DNA from: a virus
Reading direction: 5' to 3' (one strand)
DNA length: 34,980 bases
IMG/VR virus record: IMGVR_UViG_3300020156_000465
Location: 1-34,980 of that record
The notes under the pieces are model-generated. The model did not search any database. It had not been told where the DNA came from and saw nothing but the letters and a program-made list of their open reading frames with translations. Position 1 is the first letter of the stretch; each line of letters starts with the position of its first letter. Both the position numbers and the translations under genes were made by a program. Positions 6,888 through 13,641 of this stretch are shown piece after piece.

Positions 6888-7394
6888 ATGGACGAGACCC
6901 AAGCCAAGATCGCCGCCTGGGCTGCCGCCGAGTTCGGCAGCTCGATGCCGATCCGCATCGCCGCCCGCGCCTTCAACGAGGTTGCCGAACTGCTGGCCGT
7001 CTACAGCGCACCGACGCTGAACCGTGACGCACTGATCGAGGAGGCGGCCGACATCGCCATCGTGCTGTCGCGCCTCGACCTGATCCTCAACGACGACGAG
7101 CCACAATGGGACAGCCTGGTGACTTCCGGCGAGACCCAGCTGACCACCGAGTACCTGGTCGGCAGCGTCGCCCAAGGCATCGCCGACATCATCCGGTTGC
7201 TGATCGAGCAGGACCGGGACGGGGCCGCGCTCGCCTGCGAGAGCGTCCTGTCGGATCTCGCCGACCTGGTCGCGTGGTTTGGCGGCGACCTTCCCACTGC
7301 CATCGACGCCAAGATGGCCGTCAATCGCAAGCGCGTGTGGAAGCGCTCCGCCGACGGGCACGGCTTCCACACCCACGAAGAGGCCGTGGCATGA
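6888..7394 (+). CDS. MazG-like all-alpha NTP pyrophosphohydrolase domain protein (putative)
   Basis: 168 residues, all helical. RIAARAFNEVAELLAVYS (18-35) followed by LIEEAADIAIVLSRLDLIL (49-67) fits the paired acidic helices (ExxE...ExxD) that bind magnesium in MazG-type enzymes. A second region (ALACESVLSDLADLVAWFGGDLPTAIDAKMAVNRKRVWKRSADGHGFH) ends in the Lys/Asn/Arg-x-W-K signature common at the end of MazG-like proteins. Such enzymes hydrolyse (d)NTPs or alarmone-type nucleotides. GAGGGGGC lies upstream of the ATG. The call rests on motifs; the split between the two acidic regions is unusual. Confidence 0.6.
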   Translation: MDETQAKIAAWAAAEFGSSMPIRIAARAFNEVAELLAVYSAPTLNRDALIEEAADIAIVLSRLDLILNDDEPQWDSLVTSGETQLTTEYLVGSVAQGIADIIRLLIEQDRDGAALACESVLSDLADLVAWFGGDLPTAIDAKMAVNRKRVWKRSADGHGFHTHEEAVA

Positions 7395-7546
7395 CCAGCC
7401 CTGATCAGCGCAAGAAGCTGCGCGAGACCATCGCCGCCCTCAAGGCCAAGACCACCGGCAACGGCTGCACCGAGGCCGAGGCCCTGGCCGCCGCGTCGAA
7501 GGTGGTCGAGCGCCTGGACCGGGCAGCCGGCCCCAGCTGCGACTAG
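7391..7546 (+). CDS. short DUF2786-like domain protein
   Basis: 51 residues starting by ATGA overlap with the MazG-like gene. Residues 8-45 (RKKLRETIAALKAKTTGNGCTEAEALAAASKVVERL) match the N-terminal helical DUF2786 motif and closely parallel the start of the 240-residue DUF2786 protein at 7920. Only the N-terminal domain is present. It is either a partial duplicate of that gene or a small stand-alone version; the coupled start suggests it is translated. Confidence 0.6.
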   Translation: MTSPDQRKKLRETIAALKAKTTGNGCTEAEALAAASKVVERLDRAAGPSCD

Positions 7547-7551
7547 GCGAA

Positions 7552-7581
7552 ACGCCCGGCGCCAGATCGGCGCCGGAGCGT
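7552..7581. repeat. GC-rich hairpin in early operon gap
   Basis: CCGGCGCC (7556-7563) and GGCGCCGG (7569-7576) form a perfect 8-bp stem with loop AGATC; outer ACGC/GCGT (7552-7555/7578-7581) could extend it with a bulge. There is no T-run, so it is not a standard terminator; it may slow RNA polymerase or protect mRNA ends. It occupies the one gap near 100 bp inside the early operon. Confidence 0.5.
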
Positions 7582-7641
7582 CGGCGAGGGACTGGCCGCC
7601 CCGCCCTGATGATGCCAGGCCGACGAGACGAGAGGATCGCC

Positions 7642-7917
7642 ATGGGCAAGCTGATCAGCACCTTCCTGGAAGCCGACACCGCGCTGCGCGCCTGGGTCCA
7701 TCGGGCCGGAAGAAACGAGGCGGCGCGCAAGGCGGCGAAGGCCATCACCGACCTACGACGCGCGGTCGCCGCGCAGGCCCTGGCCGAGGCCGCCGCCACC
7801 CCCGACCCCAAGGCTGACTTCGCCCAGCTGGTGGAAGTCGCCGCCACCGCCGGCGTCACCTGGCAGGACATGGCCGCCATCGTCAACCGCGCCGGCGAGC
7901 GCAACCCGAGGATCTGA
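7642..7917 (+). CDS. hypothetical early protein
   Basis: 91 residues from ATG 7642, preceded by GAGAGGATC; an alternative in-frame ATG at 7609 has poorer context. The product is helical and alanine-rich (AARKAAKAITDLRRAVAAQALAEAAA), with a C-terminal AGVTWQDMAAIVNRAGERNPRI that resembles a small helix-turn-helix. No family recognised. It lies two bases before the DUF2786 gene, so co-expression is likely. Confidence 0.65.
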   Translation: MGKLISTFLEADTALRAWVHRAGRNEAARKAAKAITDLRRAVAAQALAEAAATPDPKADFAQLVEVAATAGVTWQDMAAIVNRAGERNPRI

Positions 7918-7919
7918 CC

Positions 7920-8642
7920 ATGAGTGACCTGGAACGAGTGCGCGCCGTCCTGCGCGCGTTGAAGGCCAAGACGGTCGAGCACGGCTGCACCGAAGAGGAG
8001 GCCATGGCCGCCGCCGAGAAGATGGCCGAGCTGCTGTCCCGCCATAGCCTCTCCGAGGATGACCTGGTCGAGGCCGAGTACTGCGAGACCAGGGTCGGCA
8101 TCGGCCGTCGCTCGCCGCTCGACAGCGTCTGGGGCGCGGTTGCGCGGTTCGCCGACTGCAGGGGCTACTACGTGCGCGGCGGCAAGCTCTCCTATGCCTT
8201 CTTCGGCCGCGCCCAGGACGTGCTCGTCGCCGAGTACGTCTACCAGGTGCTGCGCGCCGCCTGTGACCAGGCTCTGGCCGCGTTCCGCCGCACCGACACC
8301 TACACCCGCCGCCGCACCGCCAAGACCCGCAATCACGCCGTCAAGGCATTCCTGGAGGGGCTTGCCGCCGGCCTGATCCACAAGCTCGATGCCGGTCTGT
8401 GGCGCCGCTACGGCGGCCCGGAGGACGGCGAGCGCGCCCTCGCTCTGGTGAAGGCCAACGCCCTGCAGTTGGACGTCGCCCTGGAGAACCAGGGCGTTGT
8501 GTTCAAGAAGAGCCGCGCCCTGGTGACCACCAGCGGCGCCTTCAAGAATGAGGCCCGCTCCCGTGGTCACCAGGCCGCACGTGGGATCGAGGTCAACGCC
8601 GGCGTCGCCGCCGGCAACAAGGTGGCGGGGGTGCTGGCATGA
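7920..8642 (+). CDS. DUF2786 domain protein
   Basis: 240 residues. The N-terminal 45 residues (VRAVLRALKAKTVEHGCTEEEAMAAAEKMAELLSRHSL) are a typical DUF2786 helical repeat, followed by a central domain with aromatic and basic residues (SVWGAVARFADCRGYYV, AYAFFGRAQDVLVAEYVYQVL) usual for the second domain of this family. The C-terminal region is basic. Family members are common in phages and plasmids; the function is not established to my knowledge. The stop overlaps the start of the DUF5131 gene (ATGA). The 51-residue ORF at 7391 carries a diverged copy of its N-terminal domain. Confidence 0.85.
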   Translation: MSDLERVRAVLRALKAKTVEHGCTEEEAMAAAEKMAELLSRHSLSEDDLVEAEYCETRVGIGRRSPLDSVWGAVARFADCRGYYVRGGKLSYAFFGRAQDVLVAEYVYQVLRAACDQALAAFRRTDTYTRRRTAKTRNHAVKAFLEGLAAGLIHKLDAGLWRRYGGPEDGERALALVKANALQLDVALENQGVVFKKSRALVTTSGAFKNEARSRGHQAARGIEVNAGVAAGNKVAGVLA

Positions 8643-9460
8643 GCGACACCACCAAGATCGCCTGGGTGCGCAACAGCGACGGCACGCCCGGAGCCACCTT
8701 CAACCCGTGGATCGGCTGCATTCGCGTCTCGGCGGGCTGCGCCGGCTGCTACGCCGAGAAGTTCGTGCGCCGCATGGACGCCAAGGTCCGGGTGGAATGG
8801 GGCAAGGGCAAGCCGCGCCGTCGCACCGCCAACGACAACTGGAAGAAGCCTCGCCGCTGGAACCGCGAGGCCGAGGCCAAGGGCATCCGCATTCGCGTGT
8901 TCACCGCCAGCCTGGCCGACGTGTTCGACGCCGAGGTGCCCGCCGAGTGGCGCGCCGACCTGTGGCAGCTGATCCGCGAGACGCCCAACCTCGACTGGAT
9001 CATCGTCACGCACCGGCCGGAGAACATCAGGGACATGCTCCCCGAGGACTGGGGCGATGGCTGGCCCAACGTGTGGCTGGTGGTGACCGTCGAGAACCAG
9101 AAGGCCGCCGATCATCGCATCCCCATCCTGCTGACGATCCCCGCCAAGGTGCGCGGCCTCTCGCTGGAGCCGCTGCTGGGGTCTGTCGACCTGGTGCCGT
9201 GGCTGCAGGGCCTGGACTGGGTCCTGATCGGCGGCGAGAGCGGCTCGGCCGAGGCCGCCCGCCCCATGGACATCCAGTGGGTTGGGAATCTCCTGGACGC
9301 TTGCGACGAGGCCGGCGTGCCGGCCTTCGTCAAGCAGCTCGGCCGCAATCCAGTCACCCTTGGTCTCGCCACTCCCAACCCTGCGAACGACGATGTCGGC
9401 GCCGACCCGGCCTATTGGCCGAAATGGCTGCGCGTCCAGCAGATGCCGAGGGTCGCATGA
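8639..9460 (+). CDS. DUF5131 (phage Gp37/Gp68-like) family protein
   Basis: 273 residues. The N-terminal motif FNPWIGCIRVSAGCAGCYAEKF (21-42) with three closely spaced cysteines is the hallmark of the DUF5131/Gp37-Gp68 family, which has a radical-SAM-like barrel. Later blocks also fit: VFTASLADVFDAEVPAEWR, WIIVTHRPENI, WLVVTVENQKAADHRIP, LSLEPLLG, WVLIGGESG and PAFVKQLG. Many phages and mobile elements carry it; a nucleic-acid or nucleotide modification role is suspected but unproven. It is coupled to its neighbours by ATGA overlaps at both ends. Confidence 0.9.
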   Translation: MSDTTKIAWVRNSDGTPGATFNPWIGCIRVSAGCAGCYAEKFVRRMDAKVRVEWGKGKPRRRTANDNWKKPRRWNREAEAKGIRIRVFTASLADVFDAEVPAEWRADLWQLIRETPNLDWIIVTHRPENIRDMLPEDWGDGWPNVWLVVTVENQKAADHRIPILLTIPAKVRGLSLEPLLGSVDLVPWLQGLDWVLIGGESGSAEAARPMDIQWVGNLLDACDEAGVPAFVKQLGRNPVTLGLATPNPANDDVGADPAYWPKWLRVQQMPRVA

Positions 9461-10089
9461 TGGCCACCCGCATCTCCCCCCAGCGCCGCGCGTTGATCGC
9501 CGCCGTCCACACCGCTGCCAAGGAGAAGGGGCTGGACGAGGATACCCGCCGCGACAAGATCGCCCTGGTGACCGGCGGCAAGCGGTCGGCCGCCGACTGC
9601 ACCGACGTCGAGCTGCGCAGGGTGCTGGACGCCATCAACGGCGCCAGCCGGCCTTCGGGCCGCAAGCCGGCCGACACGCCGGTCGCCAAGAAGGCCCGCG
9701 CCCTATGGCTGTCCCTGCACGCTCTCGGCCTGGTCGAAGAGCCCTCTGAGAGCGCCCTCAGGGCCTGGGTGCGGCGCCAGTACCAGGTGGATGATCTGGC
9801 GTTTCTTCCGCCAGCCGATTCCTTCGCCGTGGTCGAGGGTTTGAAGCGCTGGGCCACGCGGGCCGGTGTGGACTGGACCACCAGCACGGACCCGCGCCGG
9901 TGCGTCCTGACCGCCCAGTGGCGCCTGCTGGTGGCGGCCGGCGCCGCCCCGGCCATCGACCTGGGCGCCCACGCATATTCCAGGGTCGGCGCCGCCTTTC
10001 TGGCCCTGGCCACCACCAACCAGCTCGATCGGCTGATCGAGGATCTCGGCAGCCGCGTGCGGGCCTTGCCGCGAGGAGAAGGCCAGTGA
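9457..10089 (+). CDS. gemA: regulatory protein GemA (Mu gp16-like)
   Basis: 210 residues. It matches the GemA family: RRALIAAVHTAAKEKGLDEDTRRDKIALVTGGKRSAADCTDVELRRVLDAI (10-61) is the family hallmark, followed by a basic linker and a second helical domain (KARALWLSLHALGLVEEPSESALRAWVRRQY, about 78-108). In Mu, gemA (gp16) influences host gene expression and DNA topology. ATGATGG gives two possible starts, 9457 and 9460; the first overlaps the upstream stop. It sits just before the ASCH-like and Mor genes, as gemA and mor do in Mu. Confidence 0.92.
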   Translation: MMATRISPQRRALIAAVHTAAKEKGLDEDTRRDKIALVTGGKRSAADCTDVELRRVLDAINGASRPSGRKPADTPVAKKARALWLSLHALGLVEEPSESALRAWVRRQYQVDDLAFLPPADSFAVVEGLKRWATRAGVDWTTSTDPRRCVLTAQWRLLVAAGAAPAIDLGAHAYSRVGAAFLALATTNQLDRLIEDLGSRVRALPRGEGQ

Positions 10090-10436
10090 GCGGCGCCCTG
10101 TTCGTCCCCCTCAAGCGCCAGCCGTTCGAAGCGTTCGCGGACGGCTCCAAGCGGTGGGAAATTCGCCGCCAAGAGGGGCAGTGGGAGAAGGCCATGCCCG
10201 GCATGCAGGCGCGCCTGCGCCTGGGCTATAGCGGGCATGGCGAGCTGCGCCGTGTCGTCGGCCGCGTGGTTGTCGCGACGAATGCCGCTTCGCTTTTTGC
10301 CGAGGTGCCCTGGTACCATGCCGTCCCCTACGCCAATGGGCCGGCGCATGCGGCGGAGATCGTGCACATGCTGCTGCGGGGAAAGCCCGAGCATCAGGCG
10401 GCGCTGCTGGTCGCCATCGAGATGCTGGAGCCCTGA
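10086..10436 (+). CDS. ASCH/PUA-like domain protein (putative)
   Basis: 116 residues from GTG 10086, overlapping the gemA stop (GTGA). The start FVPLKRQPFEAFADGSKRWEIRR (6-28) resembles the ASCH-domain pattern in which a hydrophobic strand is followed by F-x-x-I/F-x-x-G-x-K-x-x-E-x-R. The next segment (MPGMQARLRLGYSGHGELRRVVGRVV) fits the RNA-binding beta-barrel. ASCH domains are thought to bind RNA or act on modified nucleosides. Only weak pattern evidence is available, so the name is tentative. Confidence 0.55.
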   Translation: MSGALFVPLKRQPFEAFADGSKRWEIRRQEGQWEKAMPGMQARLRLGYSGHGELRRVVGRVVVATNAASLFAEVPWYHAVPYANGPAHAAEIVHMLLRGKPEHQAALLVAIEMLEP

Positions 10437-10439
10437 CTT

Positions 10440-10796
10440 ATGACGACGTTGCCCGGCATCCTTGGTGATCTGGCCCGGCGCGGCTTCGGCGGCGAGGCGC
10501 TGAAGCTGGCCGCCGCCTGGGGCGGGACCAAGCGTTACATTCCCGCCCGCCCCACGGCCGACAGCGAGATCTGCAAGGTGATCAGCCTGGAGGCCGCCCT
10601 GGTGCTCGCCGAGGTTTACGGCAACCGCCACCACGACATCCCGTTGGCGGCGGGTTTGGGCAGCAAGAAGGCGGCGCTGCGCCGGGTCGAGGCGGCTGGC
10701 AACACCGACGCCGCCCGCGCCGTCGGCTGCTCGGCCCGCTACGTCCGCATGGTCCGCAACGGCAGCAAAGACCCCAGCCAGGGCGAGCTGCTGTAG
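10440..10796 (+). CDS. mor: Mor/C-family transcription activator
   Basis: 118 residues. The N-terminal dimerisation half (ILGDLARRGFGGEALKLAAAWGGTKRYIPARP, 7-38) and the C-terminal HTH (about 86-107, AAGNTDAARAVGCSARYVRMVRN) match the Mor transcription activator family, which includes Mu Mor and C. These dimers bind a dyad just upstream of -35-less promoters and recruit sigma70 polymerase. This is the only such gene in the window. It lies 61 bp before one copy of the GCGGAA-N3-TTCCGC dyad, and a second copy precedes the protease gene, so it may directly control late operons. Whether it is the Mor or the C equivalent cannot be told. Confidence 0.9.
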   Translation: MTTLPGILGDLARRGFGGEALKLAAAWGGTKRYIPARPTADSEICKVISLEAALVLAEVYGNRHHDIPLAAGLGSKKAALRRVEAAGNTDAARAVGCSARYVRMVRNGSKDPSQGELL

Positions 10797-10856
10797 GGGC
10801 ATTGACCGTCAGCCCGGCGGCATGCAATCGTTGCCCTGGCTGATGCGGCGCCACCA

Positions 10857-10902
10857 AGCGGAACACTTCCGCGCGGCCCATCCCAGGTGGGCACCCTACG
10901 CT
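10857..10902 (+). promoter_or_regulatory. putative activator-dependent late promoter of the lysis/packaging operon
   Basis: Dyad GCGGAA (10858-10863), CAC, TTCCGC (10867-10872), followed by GCGG, and a -10-like TACGCT at 10897-10902. The first 19 bp match those at 17974-17992 in 18 positions; in both copies the TAC hexamer is 39 nt after the dyad start and the ATG is 74 nt after it. If TACGCT is the -10, the dyad centre falls near -44, about where Mu Mor and C bind. No -35 is visible, as expected for this class. The binding protein is presumably the adjacent Mor-like activator. Confidence 0.62.
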
Positions 10903-10903
10903 G

Positions 10904-10930
10904 ACCCCCGGATTACGTCCGGGGGTTTTT
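10904..10930 (+). terminator. rho-independent terminator at end of early/middle operon
   Basis: Stem ACCCCCGGA (10904-10912) and TCCGGGGGT (10918-10926) with loop TTACG, followed by TTTT. It ends one base before the ATG of the lysis gene. The 3' arm contains the GGGGG that is the only candidate ribosome-binding stretch for that gene. The predicted late start near 10909 falls inside the 5' arm, so late RNA would not form the full hairpin. Confidence 0.8.
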
Positions 10931-10931
10931 C

Positions 10932-11669
10932 ATGGAAGATTTCGTTGTCGTTGCCGCGATCTTAAAAGTCGCCTATGCGCTGGCCGCCGCCGTCGGGTTG
11001 ATCGGTCTGTCCGCCTGGCTCGACCAGCGCGCCAAAAGAACGTTCGGCGACAGCATGAACCAGATGGCCCGCGAGCCTTTGGCCCTTGCTGTCTACTACG
11101 GTCTGCGGTTTGTCGCGCTCGGCCTGTTGGTCGGCCTGCTCGTCGGCTGCACCGCCGCCCAGGCGGGTACGGCCTTTCCCAGCAAGTACGACGGCGAGAT
11201 CCGCCGCGCCGTCGATACCTATTGGCCCGACTATCCCCGGCCGGCGTCGTGGAAGGCCCAGCTGTACCAGGAATCGCGCCTCGATCCCCGCGCCGTGTCG
11301 CCGGTCGGCGCCGCCGGCCTGGCGCAGTTCATGCCCGGCACCTGGGAGCAGGTGACGCGCGAGCTGCGCCTCGGCGCCGTCTCGCCCCATCACGATGTCG
11401 CCATCCAGGCCGGCGCCTACTACATGGCCAAGCAGCGCCAGGTCTGGCGCGCGGGCCGCGACCCCCACGACCGCCAGCCCCTGGCCCAGGCCAGCTACAA
11501 CGCCGGGGCGGGCAACATCATCAAGGCCCAGCGGGCCTGCGGCGGCGCCCGGCTGTGGGCCGGGATTGCCCCCTGCCTGGTTGACGTCACCGGCACCAAC
11601 AGCCGCGAAACCCTGACCTACGTCGACCGCGTCGCCCGCTACACCGTCATGATGGAGGCCGGGCTGTGA
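10932..11669 (+). CDS. holin-like membrane segment fused to lytic transglycosylase (endolysin)
   Basis: 245 residues. Two hydrophobic segments (about 5-30 and 50-72) separated by a basic loop (DQRAKRTFGDS) look like a small holin or membrane anchor. The second ends in LLVGC (C73), a possible lipobox. An SLT-type transglycosylase follows: the catalytic Glu is probably E114 in QLYQESRLDPRAVSPVGAAGLAQFMPGTW, with the later conserved blocks AYYMAKQRQVW and ASYNAGAGNI. Such enzymes cleave peptidoglycan glycan strands. In related phages the membrane part and the SLT enzyme are, I believe, often separate genes; here they are one frame. The start lies 74 nt after the dyad, exactly as for the protease gene, supporting ATG 10932. 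Confidence 0.85.
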   Translation: MEDFVVVAAILKVAYALAAAVGLIGLSAWLDQRAKRTFGDSMNQMAREPLALAVYYGLRFVALGLLVGLLVGCTAAQAGTAFPSKYDGEIRRAVDTYWPDYPRPASWKAQLYQESRLDPRAVSPVGAAGLAQFMPGTWEQVTRELRLGAVSPHHDVAIQAGAYYMAKQRQVWRAGRDPHDRQPLAQASYNAGAGNIIKAQRACGGARLWAGIAPCLVDVTGTNSRETLTYVDRVARYTVMMEAGL

Positions 11670-12238
11670 TCGCGCGGCTTGCCGCCCTGATCGGCGTGCC
11701 GGTGTCCGCCCTGGCCTGGGTCGGGTTCATCCTGGCGGTGGTCGGCTCTGCCGCCGTCTCGGGCGCCCTGGTCCACTCCTACGACCGCGCCCAGCACGAC
11801 AAGGTGGTCGCCGATCTGCGCCGTGACGCCGCCGAGGCCCTGGCCGAGGAGACCGGCAAGGTGCTGGCTCTGCTGCAGGCCGAGATCGACCGCAATGCCG
11901 AATTGGAGGCCAAGTATGCCCGTCTCGCCCAGGATACCGCCCGCGCCCAGGCTGATGGCGCCCGCCTGTCTGCTGACCTTGACGCTGCTCGCCAGCGCCT
12001 GCTCCAGTTCACCCGAGCCGGTGGGCGCGGTGGTGGTGGCGCCAAACGCCAAGCCGGCGCCGATGCCAGCGGCTGTGAGACTGTACGTGCCGCCCTCGCC
12101 CGGACCCTTGCAGCGCTGGAACGCCTCGAAAGAGGAGGCGATGAAGCTGCTGAACTCGGACAGCACGCCGTAGACGTGGCCACCATCGCCGCCCAGGCTG
12201 CCCAGGCCGCCCGCACCAAGGACGACGGCCGTGAGTGA
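11666..12238 (+). CDS. Rz-like inner-membrane spanin
   Basis: 190 residues from GTG 11666, overlapping the upstream stop (GTGA). One N-terminal membrane segment (about 13-37, SALAWVGFILAVVGSAAVSG) is followed by a long charged helix or coiled coil (about 45-115, with LRRDAAEALAEETGKVLALLQAEIDRNAELEAKYARL), the usual i-spanin architecture. It would span the periplasm and join the outer-membrane spanin encoded inside it in the +1 frame at 11916-12173. The C-terminal part is alanine-rich with no further motif. Position after the endolysin supports the assignment. Confidence 0.85.
   Translation: MIARLAALIGVPVSALAWVGFILAVVGSAAVSGALVHSYDRAQHDKVVADLRRDAAEALAEETGKVLALLQAEIDRNAELEAKYARLAQDTARAQADGARLSADLDAARQRLLQFTRAGGRGGGGAKRQAGADASGCETVRAALARTLAALERLERGGDEAAELGQHAVDVATIAAQAAQAARTKDDGRE
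11916..12173 (+). CDS. Rz1-like outer-membrane spanin lipoprotein, nested in Rz
   Basis: 85 residues, wholly inside the Rz gene in another frame. ATG 11916 has GGAGG (11905-11909) six bases upstream, an excellent site. The product begins with a basic n-region (MPVSPRIPPAPRLMAP), then a hydrophobic stretch CLLTLTLLASAC with a lipobox-like ASAC (C29), then SSSPEP and a proline-rich segment (PNAKPAPMP, YVPPSPGP). A lipid-anchored, proline-rich short protein nested in Rz is the classic o-spanin. The -3 position is Ala rather than Leu, a slightly relaxed lipobox. Confidence 0.85.
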   Translation: MPVSPRIPPAPRLMAPACLLTLTLLASACSSSPEPVGAVVVAPNAKPAPMPAAVRLYVPPSPGPLQRWNASKEEAMKLLNSDSTP

Positions 12239-12443
12239 TTTCGGCGACGAGGCTCTCTCGATCCAGGAACGGGATCTGGCCGACATCATGGCCGCCCGCC
12301 GTGTCGCCAACTCGGCGCCGACACCGGCCTCGGACATCTGCGCCAAGTGCGGTGGAACCATCGAGCCCGAGCGGCGCGAGGTGCTGCCCAAGACCAACGT
12401 CTGCGGCGATTGCGCGGCCGAACTCAACAGGGGAAGGCGATGA
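12231..12443 (+). CDS. TraR/DksA-type C4 zinc-finger protein
   Basis: 70 residues from GTG 12231, overlapping the Rz stop. Cysteines C37, C40, C58 and C61 (ICAKCGGTIEPERREVLPKTNVCGDCAAE) form the C4 zinc finger of the TraR/DksA family. An acidic N-terminal helix (FGDEALSIQERDLADIMAARR) resembles the short coiled-coil tip by which TraR-like proteins enter the RNA polymerase secondary channel. Mu and its relatives carry a similar small protein at this place. A role in tuning host transcription is likely. Confidence 0.87.
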   Translation: MSDFGDEALSIQERDLADIMAARRVANSAPTPASDICAKCGGTIEPERREVLPKTNVCGDCAAELNRGRR

Positions 12444-12760
12444 CCGTGCAGGTCGAATTCTGGCAGCTGCTGACCACTCTCGTTGGCCTGCTGATCACCT
12501 TCCTGGGCTTCGCCTTTGCGGCCGGCCGGCTGCTGCTGTCCCAGATCGACCGTCGACTGGACCTTCGGTTCTCGGCGGTGGAAAGCGCGGCCAAGGATCT
12601 CCAGCAACTGGAGAAGGACTTCCTGACGTGGCGAGCGGAGCTGCCGCTGCAGTACGTCCGCCGCGAGGACTACGTCCGCAACCAGACGGTTCTGGAAGCC
12701 AAGCTCGACGCCTTGGCGGTGCGGATCGACAACATGAAACTGCGCGAGGTCATGTCGTGA
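12440..12760 (+). CDS. Mu gp25-like membrane protein (DUF2730 type)
   Basis: 106 residues. One N-terminal transmembrane helix (about 7-33, FWQLLTTLVGLLITFLGFAFAAGRLLL) is followed by a charged coiled-coil region (LRFSAVESAAKDLQQLEKDFLTWRAELPLQYVRREDYVRNQTVLEAKLDAL). This layout and the location between the zinc-finger gene and the terminase genes fit the DUF2730/gp25 family of Mu-like phages. The function is not established. The start overlaps the previous stop by ATGA, and the stop overlaps the next start by TGATG. Confidence 0.75.
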   Translation: MTVQVEFWQLLTTLVGLLITFLGFAFAAGRLLLSQIDRRLDLRFSAVESAAKDLQQLEKDFLTWRAELPLQYVRREDYVRNQTVLEAKLDALAVRIDNMKLREVMS

Positions 12761-13071
12761 TGGAGCAAATCGACACCGCCAAGGTCCGCCGCGAAAGCCT
12801 GCGCTGGCTGATCCTGCTGGCGCTTTACAACGCCCGCCCCGCCGAGCTGGTGGAGAACGTGGTGCTGGTGACCGCCCAGGCCATCTATCCCGACGCCACG
12901 CCCCTGGAGATCCGCCGCGAGCTGGACTACCTGTCCGACCGCAAGCTGGTCGAGATCCGCAAGGACCCTGCCGGCCCGTGGTGGGGCAACCTGACCCGCT
13001 ATGGCACCGACATCGCCGAGTACACCGTCGACTGTGCCCCCGGCATCGCCCGGCCGGCCAAGTACTGGTGA
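12760..13071 (+). CDS. Mu gp26-like winged-helix protein (putative)
   Basis: 103 residues from ATG 12760 (GTG 12757 is an alternative one codon earlier). The pattern RWLILLALYNARPAELVENVVLVTAQAIYPDATPLEIRRELDYLSDRKLVEIRKDP (15-70) is a winged-helix fold: three helices, then a wing, then LTRYGTDIAEYTVDCAPGIARP, whose end recurs in homologues just upstream of the small terminase gene in Mu-like phages. It may help in packaging or regulation. Confidence 0.75.
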   Translation: MEQIDTAKVRRESLRWLILLALYNARPAELVENVVLVTAQAIYPDATPLEIRRELDYLSDRKLVEIRKDPAGPWWGNLTRYGTDIAEYTVDCAPGIARPAKYW

Positions 13072-13074
13072 CCC

Positions 13075-13638
13075 ATGGCCCGGCGTAGCGCCATCGACGG
13101 CCTGCCCGAAGAGGTGCGGCGCTGGCTGGACCGCGCCCTCTCGTCCAAGGGCTTCGCCCAGTACCAGCTGCTGGAACAGCATCTGCGCGACAAGGGCTTC
13201 AGCGTATCGAAGTCGGCCATCCACCGCTACGGCCAGAAGCTGGAGCGGCGCCTGGCCGCCATCAAGGCCAGCACCGAAGCGGCCAAGTTGCTGGCCGACG
13301 CCTCTCCCGATGATCAGGACGCGCGGTCGGAGGCCCTGACCGCCATGATCCAGACCGAGCTGTTCGAGACGCTGGTCAACCTGCAGGAGGCCACCGACGA
13401 TGACGTCGATGCGGCCGAGCGGGTCAAGATGCTGTCGGGTGCTGCCAAGAACATCGCCACGCTGACCAGGTCGAGCGTCAACCTCAAGCGGTTCCAGGCG
13501 GAGGTGCGCGAAGAGATGGCCAAGAAGGCCGCCGCGCTCGTGGACCGTGCCGCCAAGGACGCCGCGAAGGCCGGTGAAAAGGGGCTGTCGGCCGAGCGCA
13601 TTGCCCAACTGAAGCGCGAGTTGGCGGGGATGGCGTAG
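13075..13638 (+). CDS. small terminase subunit (DUF3486, Mu gp27-like)
   Basis: 187 residues. The DUF3486 pattern is clear: RRSAIDGLPEEVRRWLDRALSSKGFAQYQLLEQHLRDKGFSVSKSAIHRYGQKLERRL (3-60) contains the DNA-binding HTH, followed by a helical oligomerisation region and an Ala/Lys/Glu-rich C-terminal helix (VREEMAKKAAALVDRAAKDAAKAGEKGLSAERIAQLKRELAG). The protein recognises the phage end for packaging and acts with the large terminase gene three bases downstream. Confidence 0.9.
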   Translation: MARRSAIDGLPEEVRRWLDRALSSKGFAQYQLLEQHLRDKGFSVSKSAIHRYGQKLERRLAAIKASTEAAKLLADASPDDQDARSEALTAMIQTELFETLVNLQEATDDDVDAAERVKMLSGAAKNIATLTRSSVNLKRFQAEVREEMAKKAAALVDRAAKDAAKAGEKGLSAERIAQLKRELAGMA

Positions 13639-13641
13639 GCC

